Of a stretch of 64,000 nt of DNA, positions 9,880-17,955 are shown in pieces. How positions within the stretch are numbered: the first letter of the stretch is position 1; each line of letters starts with the position of its first letter. The notes beneath the pieces were generated by a model that made no database searches, had not been told where the DNA came from, and saw nothing but the letters and a program-made list of their open reading frames with translations. Source of the DNA: Shewanella sediminis HAW-EB3 (GTDB taxonomy: Bacteria > Pseudomonadota > Gammaproteobacteria > Enterobacterales > Shewanellaceae); assembly GCF_000018025.1 (NCBI RefSeq), contig NC_009831.1, forward strand, positions 3,472,001 to 3,536,000, written 5' to 3'. The translations under genes and the position numbers were made by a program.

Positions 9880-11052
9880 ATGTTAAATATCGATGAACCG
9901 ACTCATACACAATCCAAATTTTCACTTTTTAAACTAGGTTTTCGTCCTTTCTTCCTCTTAGGCGCCATGTTTAGCCTTATGGCCATCACCATTTGGGGAG
10001 GCTTCTTCTTTGGCCATATTCAGTTTTCGCCTCATGGAGATCCAATATGGTGGCATGGACATGAGATGATATTTGGCTTCGTTATCGCCATCATTGCAGG
10101 CTTTCTGCTAACGGCTGTACAAAACTGGACCGGACAACCGGGAGTTAAAGGTAAATCCCTCATGATCCTGGTCTTGGTTTGGATATTACCCAGAGTATTA
10201 CTGCTTAATAAAGAGTGGGTATCACTGGAAGTCGTCATGGCGATAGACCTGGCCTTTGCTCCATTAACCGCACTCTTGATGGCAAGATCGGTATTAAAGG
10301 TTAAACAATGGCGAAATTTTGTCTTTGTGCCAATTTTATTGATGCTGATGTTAGTCAACGCAATAAGTTATTACGGTCTGCTAACTAATGACCCTGCGTT
10401 ATCTCAAACGGCTCTACACTGCGCTATATTGCTCATGGTCACAGTCGTGGCACTGATAGGCGGTAGAGTGATTCCATTTTTTACCGAAAGAGCAACACAA
10501 TGGCAGCGGAGTCCGAATATTGTTTGGCTCGAAATCGTCACCTTTATCAGCCTTATTTTTCTTATCCTGGCAGTATTATTTCAACAGCCACTCGTTATCC
10601 GGACAAGCGCAGGCATTGCCGGAATAATCTTACTGATAAGGTGGTCACGCTGGGGAGGAAGACACACTGCACGCGTTCCCCTGTTATGGTCACTCCATGT
10701 GAGCTATTTTTTCATTCCGCTAGGCTTATTACTTATCGCTACGGGTGAGAATTTCTCCGCAGGCTTGCATGGGATCACCTTAGGTGGCTTAGGAGGGATG
10801 ATTTTAGCTATGATGGCCAGGGTATCTTTAGGCCATACAGGCAGAAACTTAACCCCACCAAAAATAGTAACACTTGCTTTTGCACTCATCATTCTGGCCA
10901 CAGTATTAAGGATCTTGGCAGGATTAATGATGAGTTACTACCTTCCGTTGCTCGAGGCTGCAATCGTTTGTTGGGTGCTCTCTTTCGCCATATTCATTTA
11001 TCACTATACCCCGATTTTACTCAGAGCCCGAGTGGACGGTAAACCCGGTTAA
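9880..11052 (+). CDS. nnrS: NnrS family heme-copper membrane protein
   Basis: 390 residues starting at ATG 9880; an in-frame ATG at 9832 lies inside the promoter/operator and is rejected. NnrS proteins are polytopic inner-membrane heme and copper proteins linked to protection from nitric oxide and nitrosative stress. About 12 hydrophobic segments are visible. Conserved features include LGFRPFFLLGA near the N-terminus, WWHGHEMIFGF with its histidines, and the SLGHTGR motif near residue 316. Single gene; the upstream NsrR-like box suggests induction by NO. Confidence 0.93.
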   Translation: MLNIDEPTHTQSKFSLFKLGFRPFFLLGAMFSLMAITIWGGFFFGHIQFSPHGDPIWWHGHEMIFGFVIAIIAGFLLTAVQNWTGQPGVKGKSLMILVLVWILPRVLLLNKEWVSLEVVMAIDLAFAPLTALLMARSVLKVKQWRNFVFVPILLMLMLVNAISYYGLLTNDPALSQTALHCAILLMVTVVALIGGRVIPFFTERATQWQRSPNIVWLEIVTFISLIFLILAVLFQQPLVIRTSAGIAGIILLIRWSRWGGRHTARVPLLWSLHVSYFFIPLGLLLIATGENFSAGLHGITLGGLGGMILAMMARVSLGHTGRNLTPPKIVTLAFALIILATVLRILAGLMMSYYLPLLEAAIVCWVLSFAIFIYHYTPILLRARVDGKPG

Positions 11053-11067
11053 ACAAAAAAACAAACA

Positions 11068-11115
11068 GGGCGCCAATATATTTTTTTACTAGAAAAGAGT
11101 CGAGAATTGGCGCCC
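11068..11115. repeat. 10-bp GC-rich inverted repeat after nnrS
   Basis: GGGCGCCAAT (11068-11077) and ATTGGCGCCC (11106-11115) are perfect complements around a 28-base loop that contains a T-run. There is no T-run after the stem, so it is an atypical terminator at best. Confidence 0.5.
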
Positions 11116-11271
11116 AGCTCGTTTAAAGAAAATTCTGAATCCACCACAAACTCCATCCCAGTCCCCCGGTGACAATTTGTTAAAATACTAATGCCTTCTA
11201 TATTAATAACAGTTTTATCACAAAAAATTCGGCCCTAAGAGCCCTACCTACCTGCATTATAATAGTATTAA

Positions 11272-11287
11272 TGTGAATGGCGTCACA
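11272..11287. promoter_or_regulatory. Perfect CRP site upstream of psiE
   Basis: TGTGA-N6-TCACA, an exact match to the cAMP-CRP core. A TATAAT lies just upstream (11258-11263), and GAATAC at 11309-11314 could be a second -10. With the latter the CRP centre falls near -41.5; with the former it would sit at the start site and repress. E. coli psiE is reported to be controlled by CRP and PhoB. Confidence 0.75.
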
Positions 11288-11350
11288 CAGATAAGTTAGC
11301 ACAGTTCTGAATACTTGATACCATTGCAAAAAAAACGCAAAGAGGTCTTT

Positions 11351-11755
11351 ATGGGGAAACGATACATTCAATATGGTTCAAAAAGCATTAAAGCGGTTGA
11401 GCACTTCGTTCTGTTCATCATTGCTATCGCGACGATCGTTGCCATCGGACAAGAGATATACCATATATTTGAAGTAGGAAAAGTCGCACTTGCCGATCTA
11501 CTGCTACTGTTTATCTATTTGGAAGTCTTGGCCATGGTGGCCAACTATGCCGAATCAGGAAAGCTTCCTGTTCGTATGCCTCTCTATATTGCCATCGTTG
11601 CCTTGGCTCGTTATCTGATATTAGATATGAAAGCTATGGACGACTGGCGAATTCTGGCAATCTCCGTATCCACGCTGATATTAGCTTCTACGGTAATAGT
11701 GATCCGTTGGGGACAGTTAAAACTACCTTACCCAAAGAGTGAAGATCATCAGTAG
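11351..11755 (+). CDS. psiE: Phosphate-starvation-inducible PsiE family membrane protein
   Basis: 134 residues from ATG at 11351 (AGAGG 5 bases upstream); an earlier in-frame start at 11315 has no ribosome site. Four hydrophobic segments: about 13-37, 50-68, 78-95 and 102-122. The motif FIYLEVLAMV.NY and the R.PLYIAIVALARYLI stretch are PsiE family hallmarks. Molecular function is unknown. Single gene with a CRP site upstream and a terminator downstream. I did not find a convincing Pho box. Confidence 0.9.
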   Translation: MGKRYIQYGSKSIKAVEHFVLFIIAIATIVAIGQEIYHIFEVGKVALADLLLLFIYLEVLAMVANYAESGKLPVRMPLYIAIVALARYLILDMKAMDDWRILAISVSTLILASTVIVIRWGQLKLPYPKSEDHQ

Positions 11756-11770
11756 CCAATATTGGTATTA

Positions 11771-11801
11771 AAAAACTCAGCCAAATAGGCTGAGTTTTTT
11801 T
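11771..11801 (+). terminator. Terminator of psiE
   Basis: AAACTCAGCC (11773-11782), loop AAATA, GGCTGAGTTT (11788-11797), then more T residues. Confidence 0.92.
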
Positions 11802-11906
11802 GCCTATAACAAAGTGGCATTCTCTATTTGATTTTTTTGCCTTATTGAACATATATTATGCTACTTTTAAAGAGGTTACTTTTACTTCAATGAGAAGGGA
11901 TCTTAG

Positions 11907-12221
11907 ATGAGTGATATAGTTGAAGACTTGGATGAGCGACGTACCTCCTTAAGGCTTGACATGGAAGCCGAAAGAATCGTTCTCTCCTGGCATGATAAAG
12001 AAGGTGTTTTGAACACTGACGAAGGGATCTGTATCGATCTTGCCAGACATGGTGTGCTAATTGACTATAAACAGGGTTTCGAAATGGGTGAACTATTAAC
12101 TATCACATTCAACCCTGATAACGACAAAGCACACACAGTTAAAGGTCAAGTGTGCAGGACAACAGAATGTAACCCCAACAGTTTCCATATCGCACTTCAA
12201 CTGATCCCAACAGATAAATAA
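11907..12221 (+). CDS. PilZ domain protein (putative c-di-GMP binding)
   Basis: 104 residues, essentially one PilZ domain. The first c-di-GMP motif RRxxxR is present at residues 11-16 (RRTSLR). The second, usually [D/N]xSxxG, reads DLARHG at 44-49, with Ala replacing Ser, a tolerated but weaker variant. Such small PilZ proteins relay c-di-GMP levels to motility or surface behaviour. No c-di-GMP enzyme is adjacent. ATG at 11907 with AGAAGGGA upstream. Confidence 0.82.
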   Translation: MSDIVEDLDERRTSLRLDMEAERIVLSWHDKEGVLNTDEGICIDLARHGVLIDYKQGFEMGELLTITFNPDNDKAHTVKGQVCRTTECNPNSFHIALQLIPTDK

Positions 12222-12321
12222 TACGCTTTCCTGGTTTTCAGCAGTATCAGGGAGTCTGTTCTATACTTAACGTACTTAATAACCAAGGGTAATTGGTGCG
12301 AAAGGATATGGAGATATTTTT

Positions 12322-12990
12322 ATGATATTGCTTGTGGGTGGCGAAAAAGGGGGGGCAGGTAAGAGCTGCATGGCCCAGAATCTGGCTGTTCATATTACTC
12401 AAAAATTTCAAGCCAACGTACTGATGGTCGATTGCGATCCCCAGCGCACAACATCCGACTGGATCCAGGCACGTAATGAAGATCCTAACCTTCCAACCAT
12501 TAACTGTATCCAGCTCTACGGAAAAATTCGTAATGACTTATTGAGCCAAGATGAAAGATTTGACTATGTCATTGTCGATTGTGGTGGTCAAGATAACCTT
12601 GCAATGCGAGCCGCCATGTCGGTAGCGACTTATGTGGTTTTACCTTTAAGGCCTAAGCGTCGTGATCTTAAGACCCTTCCTCATATGGAAGATATGTTAA
12701 GCACCTGTAAGATGGTCAACCCCAAGATGGTCGCAACTATTGTGATGACTCAATGCCCTTCGCTTCCCAGCCAATTTAAACGAATACTTGAGGCCAAAGA
12801 AGTTGTGCAATCCTTCGGTTTAAGGGTATTAAATGCCGTCACTTTCAGTAGAAATATCTATGATGATAGTGAAGAGCAAGGCTCCTCTGTCATTGAGATT
12901 GATCCCGGAGGAAAGGCTGCAATGGAAATTCACGCGATTGCGGATGAACTTTTTGCTATAGAACCAGAAAATTGCTATGAGCTTAACTGA
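12322..12990 (+). CDS. ParA/MinD-family ATPase (orphan)
   Basis: 222 residues. Deviant Walker A KGGAGKS at 9-15, preceded by VGGE, and Walker A' DCDPQRT near 37-43 identify a ParA-type ATPase; IVDCGGQD near 91-98 is Walker B. These proteins form nucleotide-dependent dimers on DNA or membrane and position plasmids, chromosomes or protein complexes. It overlaps by 14 bases a gene encoding a small basic ribbon-helix-helix-like protein, resembling a plasmid-type parA plus DNA-binding partner pair rather than the chromosomal parAB near the origin. No ParB and no obvious parS iterons are seen nearby. Cargo unknown. Confidence 0.85.
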   Translation: MILLVGGEKGGAGKSCMAQNLAVHITQKFQANVLMVDCDPQRTTSDWIQARNEDPNLPTINCIQLYGKIRNDLLSQDERFDYVIVDCGGQDNLAMRAAMSVATYVVLPLRPKRRDLKTLPHMEDMLSTCKMVNPKMVATIVMTQCPSLPSQFKRILEAKEVVQSFGLRVLNAVTFSRNIYDDSEEQGSSVIEIDPGGKAAMEIHAIADELFAIEPENCYELN

Positions 12991-13327
12991 CCTAAAGCGA
13001 AGAAAGAAGACAGCACCTCGTAAAAATGTCTCTATCGAGGATTTTATCGAAGACGCAAATAATTATGCCTTCGGACAACCCAGTGTGGTTAGTCGCAACA
13101 GAAAAAAGCTCACCACTAGCAAACATAAGGGGTTAGATAAACACTCCACAAAAATTTATAAGCATGCGACGTTTTCATTAACAGAGGAATCGATTGGCAT
13201 ACTGGATAAGCTTGCGAGCCAGTCTAAAATCGCAAAATCACGGCTGATCAGAATCTTAATTCATGAATTTTCGAATAAAAGTAAGGTTGAACAAGATTCG
13301 ATTATTGCAATCTGCGACGACCATTGA
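12977..13327 (+). CDS. Small basic putative ribbon-helix-helix DNA-binding protein
   Basis: 116 residues, very basic in the first 60 (KRRKKTAPRK, NRKKLTTSKHK). Residues about 62-100 (ATFSLTEESIGILDKLA then SKIAKSRLIRILIHEF) look like a strand-helix-helix of the ribbon-helix-helix class. The start codon lies inside the 3' end of the ParA gene with no clear ribosome site of its own, so translation is probably coupled. Likely the DNA-binding or adaptor partner of that ATPase. Not confidently assigned to a named family. Confidence 0.7.
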   Translation: MSLTDLKRRKKTAPRKNVSIEDFIEDANNYAFGQPSVVSRNRKKLTTSKHKGLDKHSTKIYKHATFSLTEESIGILDKLASQSKIAKSRLIRILIHEFSNKSKVEQDSIIAICDDH

Positions 13328-13347
13328 AACCGACTTAGTATTGAGCT

Positions 13348-13375
13348 AATCGCAGTGACCTCTGTCACTGCGATT
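13348..13375. terminator. Bidirectional stem-loop between convergent genes
   Basis: A perfect 12-bp stem (AATCGCAGTGAC with GTCACTGCGATT) and a four-base loop, between the convergent RHH-like gene and the YecH-family gene. No strong T-run. Confidence 0.65.
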
Positions 13376-13389
13376 GTAAAACTGTATCT

Positions 13390-13632
13390 TTAATGATTGC
13401 AGATACGATCAGCCGCGGTCTCTATGCCTTGCTCCGACTCAGTAAACTTTCCTTTCTTTTCCAGAAACGCTATCAGCTCTTCAGCAGTCATTTCATTTGC
13501 TGAACAGGTGTGATAACAAGCGTTCTCTCCGAATTTTTCATGCATCAGGAGTTTTAGATCCTCTTTGCTAATCGCTTTCCCTAGGGTTAACATTAATTCC
13601 ATGACTTGATGGCCATGTACCGAATTCGACAT
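13390..13632 (-). CDS. YecH-family small protein
   Basis: 80 residues from ATG at 13632 (GAGG 6 bases upstream; an in-frame ATG 12 bases earlier is less well placed). The pattern NSVHGHQVMELM, KFGENACYHTCSANEMTAEELIAFLEKKGKF and final DRICNH matches the E. coli YecH family (DUF2492). The conserved His and Cys residues (HGH, YHTCS, ICNH) suggest metal binding. Function unknown. Convergent with the ParA pair and divergent from btsS. Confidence 0.85.
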   Translation of the reverse strand: MSNSVHGHQVMELMLTLGKAISKEDLKLLMHEKFGENACYHTCSANEMTAEELIAFLEKKGKFTESEQGIETAADRICNH

Positions 13633-13794
13633 AGGTTGCCTCATATAAGATATAAATTATTTATCCCTTTATAAATAATTTTCGAAAATTAAACTTTGAT
13701 CTTACACTCACAGATAGGTATCAATCATAATTTGAATTGATAATCTGCTTTTCTTGCTACTGAATGCCAACATGACTCATTGGGATCCTTATTC

Positions 13795-15471
13795 ATGTCT
13801 TTGATTTTACTTTTAACCCAACAGATGAGCCTCTACTTAGTGCTGGTCTACCTTGTCAGTAAGACCCCCTTGTTCAAATTTTTTGCAGAAGCCGCGACTC
13901 GCCTGCCTCATAAGATATTCATCTACCTGATCTTTTCTGGCTTTTGCATCATGGCAACCTACTTCGGTGAACAAACTAACGATGCCATCGCCAACACCCG
14001 TGCCATGGGGGCCGTTTTAGGCGGTCTGTTAGGCGGGCCCGTTACCGGCTTTCTGGTCGGTCTCACAGGAGGCTTACACAGATATAGCATGGGAGGCTTC
14101 ACCGATGTTGCCTGTGCTATTTCTACTACTCTCGAAGGGTTTTCGGCGGGAATGATCAGCCTCTATTTACGAAGACAAGATAAGAGTGAGCTGATATACG
14201 CCCCTTTGTTGGTCTGCCTGGTGACCTTCTGTGCAGAGATGCTTCAGATGGGGGTTATTCTACTCGTCGCCCAGCCTTTTTCCGATGCATGGGCGTTGGT
14301 TAAACAGATAGCCCTTCCGATGCTCTTAGTGAACTCTATCGGTGCAGCCCTGTTTATGAGTATGGTAAGAGATCAAAAAACCATGTTCGACAAACTCTCA
14401 TCCGCATTCTCAACTCAAGCATTAAAAATTGCCGAACGCAGCGTTGGGGTGTTATCGAAGGGGTTCAATCAAGAAAGTAGTACCCAGGTTGCCCAGATTA
14501 TTATCGAAGAAACCCATGTTGGAGCCGTTGCGATAACCGATAGAGAGCATCTGTTGGCCTTTATCGGAACAGGCGCCGACCATCATATTCCAGGCACTCC
14601 GATATCATCGAAAATAACTCAAGATGCCATAGATAATAACTGTGTCATGTTTGCCGACGGAGTCAACATGGCATACTCCTGCTCCATCTCCCCACAATGT
14701 CGACTAGGCTCCAGCTTAGTGATCCCGCTTCGATGTGAAAATGAGGTAATTGGAACAATTAAACTTTACGAGCCAAAGAACAAGCTATTTCTTAACATAA
14801 ACCGAACGCTGGGTGAGGGAATTGGTCGATTATTATCGAACCAGATCTTATTCGGTCGCTTCGAACGTCAACAAAATCTACTCACTCAGGCTGAGTTAAA
14901 GTTATTGCAGGCACAAGTTAACCCTCATTTCCTCTTCAATGCGCTCAATACCATCGCAGCCATCATAAAAAGAGATCCCTTAAAGGCAAGACAACTGATC
15001 CAACAATTATCTCAATTTTTAAGAATTAACCTCAAACGCACCACAGGACTCGTGACACTTTCGGATGAACTTGAACATATTGATTCATATCTGACCATCG
15101 AGAAAGCACGTTTTATCGATAAACTAAACGTTGAGATTGATATCCCTGATCTACTGCTTACCTTTCGCCTGCCCGCATTTACCTTGCAGCCCATCATTGA
15201 AAACGCAGTGAAGCATGGTACCAGCCATATGTTAGAGCAAGGTCTTATAAGAGTTACTGGCAAGGTACGCGATGATTTATTAATATTAGAGGTAATTGAT
15301 AATGCAGGGCTATACCAGTCAGATAACAATTCGGAGGGTCTGGGGATGAATTTGGTTCATAAACGAATTCAAAATCAGTTTGGATCTGAATTTGGTATCG
15401 ATGTCGATTGCCGCAAAGATGAATACACCAGAGTCAGCATTAAGCTACCATATACGGAAACCCAGTCGTGA
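13795..15471 (+). CDS. btsS: LytS-type sensor histidine kinase, BtsS (YehU) family
   Basis: 558 residues starting at MSLILLLTQQ (13795); a start 15 bases earlier is also possible. The N-terminal 5TM-5TMR_LYT membrane domain spans about residues 1-190 (RAMGAVLGGLLGGPVTGFLVGLTGGLHRYSMGG, in parts). It is followed by a GAF-like region, then the HisKA_7TM/His_kinase box QVNPHFLFNALNTI and an ATPase domain (ENAVKHG, GLGMNLV). Long collinear similarity to E. coli BtsS, a high-affinity extracellular pyruvate sensor, supports the name. It overlaps btsR by 4 bases (GTGA). Confidence 0.93.
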   Translation: MSLILLLTQQMSLYLVLVYLVSKTPLFKFFAEAATRLPHKIFIYLIFSGFCIMATYFGEQTNDAIANTRAMGAVLGGLLGGPVTGFLVGLTGGLHRYSMGGFTDVACAISTTLEGFSAGMISLYLRRQDKSELIYAPLLVCLVTFCAEMLQMGVILLVAQPFSDAWALVKQIALPMLLVNSIGAALFMSMVRDQKTMFDKLSSAFSTQALKIAERSVGVLSKGFNQESSTQVAQIIIEETHVGAVAITDREHLLAFIGTGADHHIPGTPISSKITQDAIDNNCVMFADGVNMAYSCSISPQCRLGSSLVIPLRCENEVIGTIKLYEPKNKLFLNINRTLGEGIGRLLSNQILFGRFERQQNLLTQAELKLLQAQVNPHFLFNALNTIAAIIKRDPLKARQLIQQLSQFLRINLKRTTGLVTLSDELEHIDSYLTIEKARFIDKLNVEIDIPDLLLTFRLPAFTLQPIIENAVKHGTSHMLEQGLIRVTGKVRDDLLILEVIDNAGLYQSDNNSEGLGMNLVHKRIQNQFGSEFGIDVDCRKDEYTRVSIKLPYTETQS

Positions 15472-16178
15472 TCACATCACTAATTATCGATGATGAGCTT
15501 TTTGCTCGAGAAGAGTTAGCCGACCTACTGAGTGAAAGCTCAGACATAGAGATCATCGGCCAATGCAGTAATGCTATCGAAGCATTGCAGATGATCACAA
15601 AACTTAAGCCTCAGTTGATCTTCCTGGACATCCAGATGCCGAGGATCACAGGTATTGAACTCATTGGCATGCTGGATCCTGACATAATGCCGCGTATCGT
15701 TTTCGTTACCGCCTACGATGAATTTGCCATCAAGGCATTCGATAATTACGCCTTCGATTATCTGTTAAAGCCTATCGATGAAAAAAGGCTTCAACAGACA
15801 TTAAATCGGGTCAGAAAAGATTTTCAACCAAAATCTGTCAGCATCATTGCGCCAGAGCAGTTAACTCACCTCCCCTGCTATACCGGAAGTAAGCTTAAGG
15901 TGATATCGATTAAAGAGGTTGAGTTTGTATTCAGCGATCTCAGTGGTGTTCATGTTGCGACCAATAGGGAACAAGCACATACCCACTTAACCCTGAAAGT
16001 GCTGGAAGAGAAAACCTCGTTGATCAAATGCCATCGACAATACCTGATAAGCCCTGAAGCAATATCTGAAATAGAGGTCCAGGAAACCGGCGCCGAAGTC
16101 ACCACAGTCTCCGGCGCTAAAGTTCCTGTTTCGAGGCGTTACTTAAAGCCACTGAAGCAGATGTTTGGTTTTTTATAA
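15468..16178 (+). CDS. btsR: LytTR response regulator, BtsR (YehT) family
   Basis: 236 residues, GTG start overlapping the btsS stop. Receiver domain at 1-120 with acidic pocket (IIDDE) and phospho-acceptor Asp54 in FLDIQMPRI; LytTR DNA-binding domain from about 130 to 236 (IKCHRQYLI and VPVSRRYLK). The kinase partner is BtsS. The target is probably the downstream CstA-family gene, whose leader carries three phased copies of the YehT-type recognition octamer. Confidence 0.93.
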   Translation: MITSLIIDDELFAREELADLLSESSDIEIIGQCSNAIEALQMITKLKPQLIFLDIQMPRITGIELIGMLDPDIMPRIVFVTAYDEFAIKAFDNYAFDYLLKPIDEKRLQQTLNRVRKDFQPKSVSIIAPEQLTHLPCYTGSKLKVISIKEVEFVFSDLSGVHVATNREQAHTHLTLKVLEEKTSLIKCHRQYLISPEAISEIEVQETGAEVTTVSGAKVPVSRRYLKPLKQMFGFL

Positions 16179-16235
16179 TTTGTTCGTTTTTTAATCGAGC
16201 CTTATGACATAAGATGTTTGACGAAAGCGACGAGT

Positions 16236-16259
16236 GCAGCGGAGCTTAAGCTTCGCTGC
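16236..16259. repeat. 24-bp imperfect palindrome after btsR
   Basis: GCAGCG, then AGCTTAAGCT, then CGCTGC, symmetric except at one base pair that forms G-U in RNA. It may end the btsSR transcript but has no T-run. Confidence 0.55.
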
Positions 16260-16311
16260 CAAACGGCTTAACATTTCGGCAAACAAGCTATCAGACTTGT
16301 AACAAACCAAA

Positions 16312-16361
16312 ACCACTCGGGGTCGATATGAAACCGTTAACCCCCTCAATCCGACCACTCA
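16312..16361 (+). promoter_or_regulatory. Three 21-bp-phased BtsR/YehT-like recognition repeats
   Basis: ACCACTCG (16312), ACCGTTAA (16333) and ACCACTCA (16354) are spaced exactly 21 bases apart. The E. coli YehT site is two direct repeats of ACC(G/A)CT(C/T)A with a 13-base spacer, the same 21-base phase. The third copy is exact, the first has one mismatch and the middle two. They lie 71-120 bases before the transporter gene. Confidence 0.75.
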
Positions 16362-16431
16362 CCTTTTTCCCGGTTTTCTAAATATCAGATCTCTTTACAC
16401 TGAGGCCAACTCAAAATAGGAGATAGTAATT

Positions 16432-17868
16432 ATGATGTGGTTTCTAATGTGTGTCGGCCTGCTTATCGGTGGATACTTTGTCTATGGTACTTTCGTAGAG
16501 AAGGTCTTCGGTATCAGTGCTCAACGCCAAACTCCGGCATTTACTAAAACCGACGGCGTAGATTTCGTGCCTATGTCCAAGGGCAAGGTCTACCTGATTC
16601 AACTGCTCAATATCGCCGGTGTGGGCCCCATATTTGGTCCTATTCTTGGTGCTCTCTATGGCCCGGCGGCCATGTTATGGATAGTATTCGGCTGTATTTT
16701 TGCCGGTGCGGTTCATGATTACTTCTCCGGTATGTTATCTGTTCGTAATGGCGGTCAATCAGTACCAAACCTGGCGGGTAAATATTTAGGTAAAGGCGCT
16801 AAGCACTTTATGAATGTATTTGCCATCATATTGCTATTACTTGTCGGTGTAGTATTTATCTCGGCGCCCGCCGGACTACTTGGAAAGCTTACCGGTTGGG
16901 ACGTATCAATCTTCCTGGGCTTTATCTTTGCTTATTATCTTATCGCCACCATTGTACCTGTCGATAAGATCATCGGTAGACTCTATCCATTCTTCGGTGC
17001 GCTTCTGCTCTTCATGTCAATAGGTCTGACTATTGCCATCATGGTCTCGAGTGAGTACACACTATTACCAGGCTTCGAAGCCGGTGACTTCCTGACTAAC
17101 CTTAACCCTAATGATATGCCTTTGTGGCCTGCACTGTTTATCACTATTGCCTGTGGTGCGGTATCCGGCTTCCATGCGACTCAGTCTCCTTTAATGGCTC
17201 GTTGTGTAGAAAATGAAACTAACGGTCGCTTCGTTTTCTTTGGGGCTATGATAGGTGAAGGTGTGATAGCGCTTATCTGGTGCGCCATTGCCCTATCTTT
17301 CTTCGGTGGTGTTGAAGGCCTCAACGCAGGAATGGCGGGTAACCCGGCAAACGTTGTATATGAAGCATCAACAGGACTTCTGGGCACAGTAGGCGGCTTT
17401 ATGGCTATCTTAGGCGTTATTGTTCTGCCAATTACCTCAGGCGATACAGCCTTCCGCTCGGCTCGTTTAATTCTGTCTGAATTTTTCAAGATGCCACAAA
17501 CTGAATTACCTAAGCGTTTAATGTTAGCCATCCCACTATTTATCATGGGTGCTATTCTGACTCAGGTTGACTTCGGTGTTATCTGGCGTTACTTCGGTGT
17601 CGCAAACCAAACGACTGCTGTAATGATGCTATGGACTGCCTCGGCATACCTGCTGCGACACAACAAGTTCCACTGGATCTGTACGGCACCGGCCATGTTC
17701 ATGACCACAGTAGTGATTAGCTTCCTGCTAAGCTCGCACACTCTAGGAGCGGGACTGCCTATCACGGTTTCAACCATAGCTGGTCTTGTCTCTACTGCCG
17801 TTATTGCCTCATTGATTATCATCAAGACTAAGGGCAAAGGTGATGAAGGAGTAACCGAAGAGGTTTAA
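16432..17868 (+). CDS. cstA: CstA/BtsT-family carbon-starvation transporter (short form)
   Basis: 478-residue polytopic inner-membrane protein with about 12-13 hydrophobic segments. The CstA signatures NIAGVGPIFGPILGALYGP, HDYFSGMLS and GFHATQSPLMARC (in short pieces) are intact. E. coli CstA and BtsT, which take up peptides and pyruvate, are about 700 residues; this protein lacks the long C-terminal extension and ends soon after its last membrane segments, so it belongs to the shorter subfamily. AGGAGA lies 8 bases before ATGATG. Placement after btsSR and the phased operator suggest a pyruvate-inducible pyruvate transporter; substrate not proven. Confidence 0.88.
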   Translation: MMWFLMCVGLLIGGYFVYGTFVEKVFGISAQRQTPAFTKTDGVDFVPMSKGKVYLIQLLNIAGVGPIFGPILGALYGPAAMLWIVFGCIFAGAVHDYFSGMLSVRNGGQSVPNLAGKYLGKGAKHFMNVFAIILLLLVGVVFISAPAGLLGKLTGWDVSIFLGFIFAYYLIATIVPVDKIIGRLYPFFGALLLFMSIGLTIAIMVSSEYTLLPGFEAGDFLTNLNPNDMPLWPALFITIACGAVSGFHATQSPLMARCVENETNGRFVFFGAMIGEGVIALIWCAIALSFFGGVEGLNAGMAGNPANVVYEASTGLLGTVGGFMAILGVIVLPITSGDTAFRSARLILSEFFKMPQTELPKRLMLAIPLFIMGAILTQVDFGVIWRYFGVANQTTAVMMLWTASAYLLRHNKFHWICTAPAMFMTTVVISFLLSSHTLGAGLPITVSTIAGLVSTAVIASLIIIKTKGKGDEGVTEEV

Positions 17869-17886
17869 CCTTTGACGATTTAGCTC

Positions 17887-17900
17887 ATACCGATCGGTAT
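17887..17900. repeat. Short intergenic palindrome ATACCGATCGGTAT
   Basis: Perfect 14-base palindrome in the cstA 3' region. Related copies occur in other gaps of this window (28585 and 39338). Confidence 0.6.
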
Positions 17901-17904
17901 AACG

Positions 17905-17936
17905 TTAAAAAGCCAGTCATGAGACTGGCTTTTTGC
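17905..17936. terminator. Bidirectional terminator between cstA and yaeQ
   Basis: AAAAGCCAGTC, loop ATGA, GACTGGCTTTTT: A-run before and T-run after the stem, so it works for both convergent genes. Confidence 0.9.
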
Positions 17937-17955
17937 TATATCTACGGCGAGAGAT

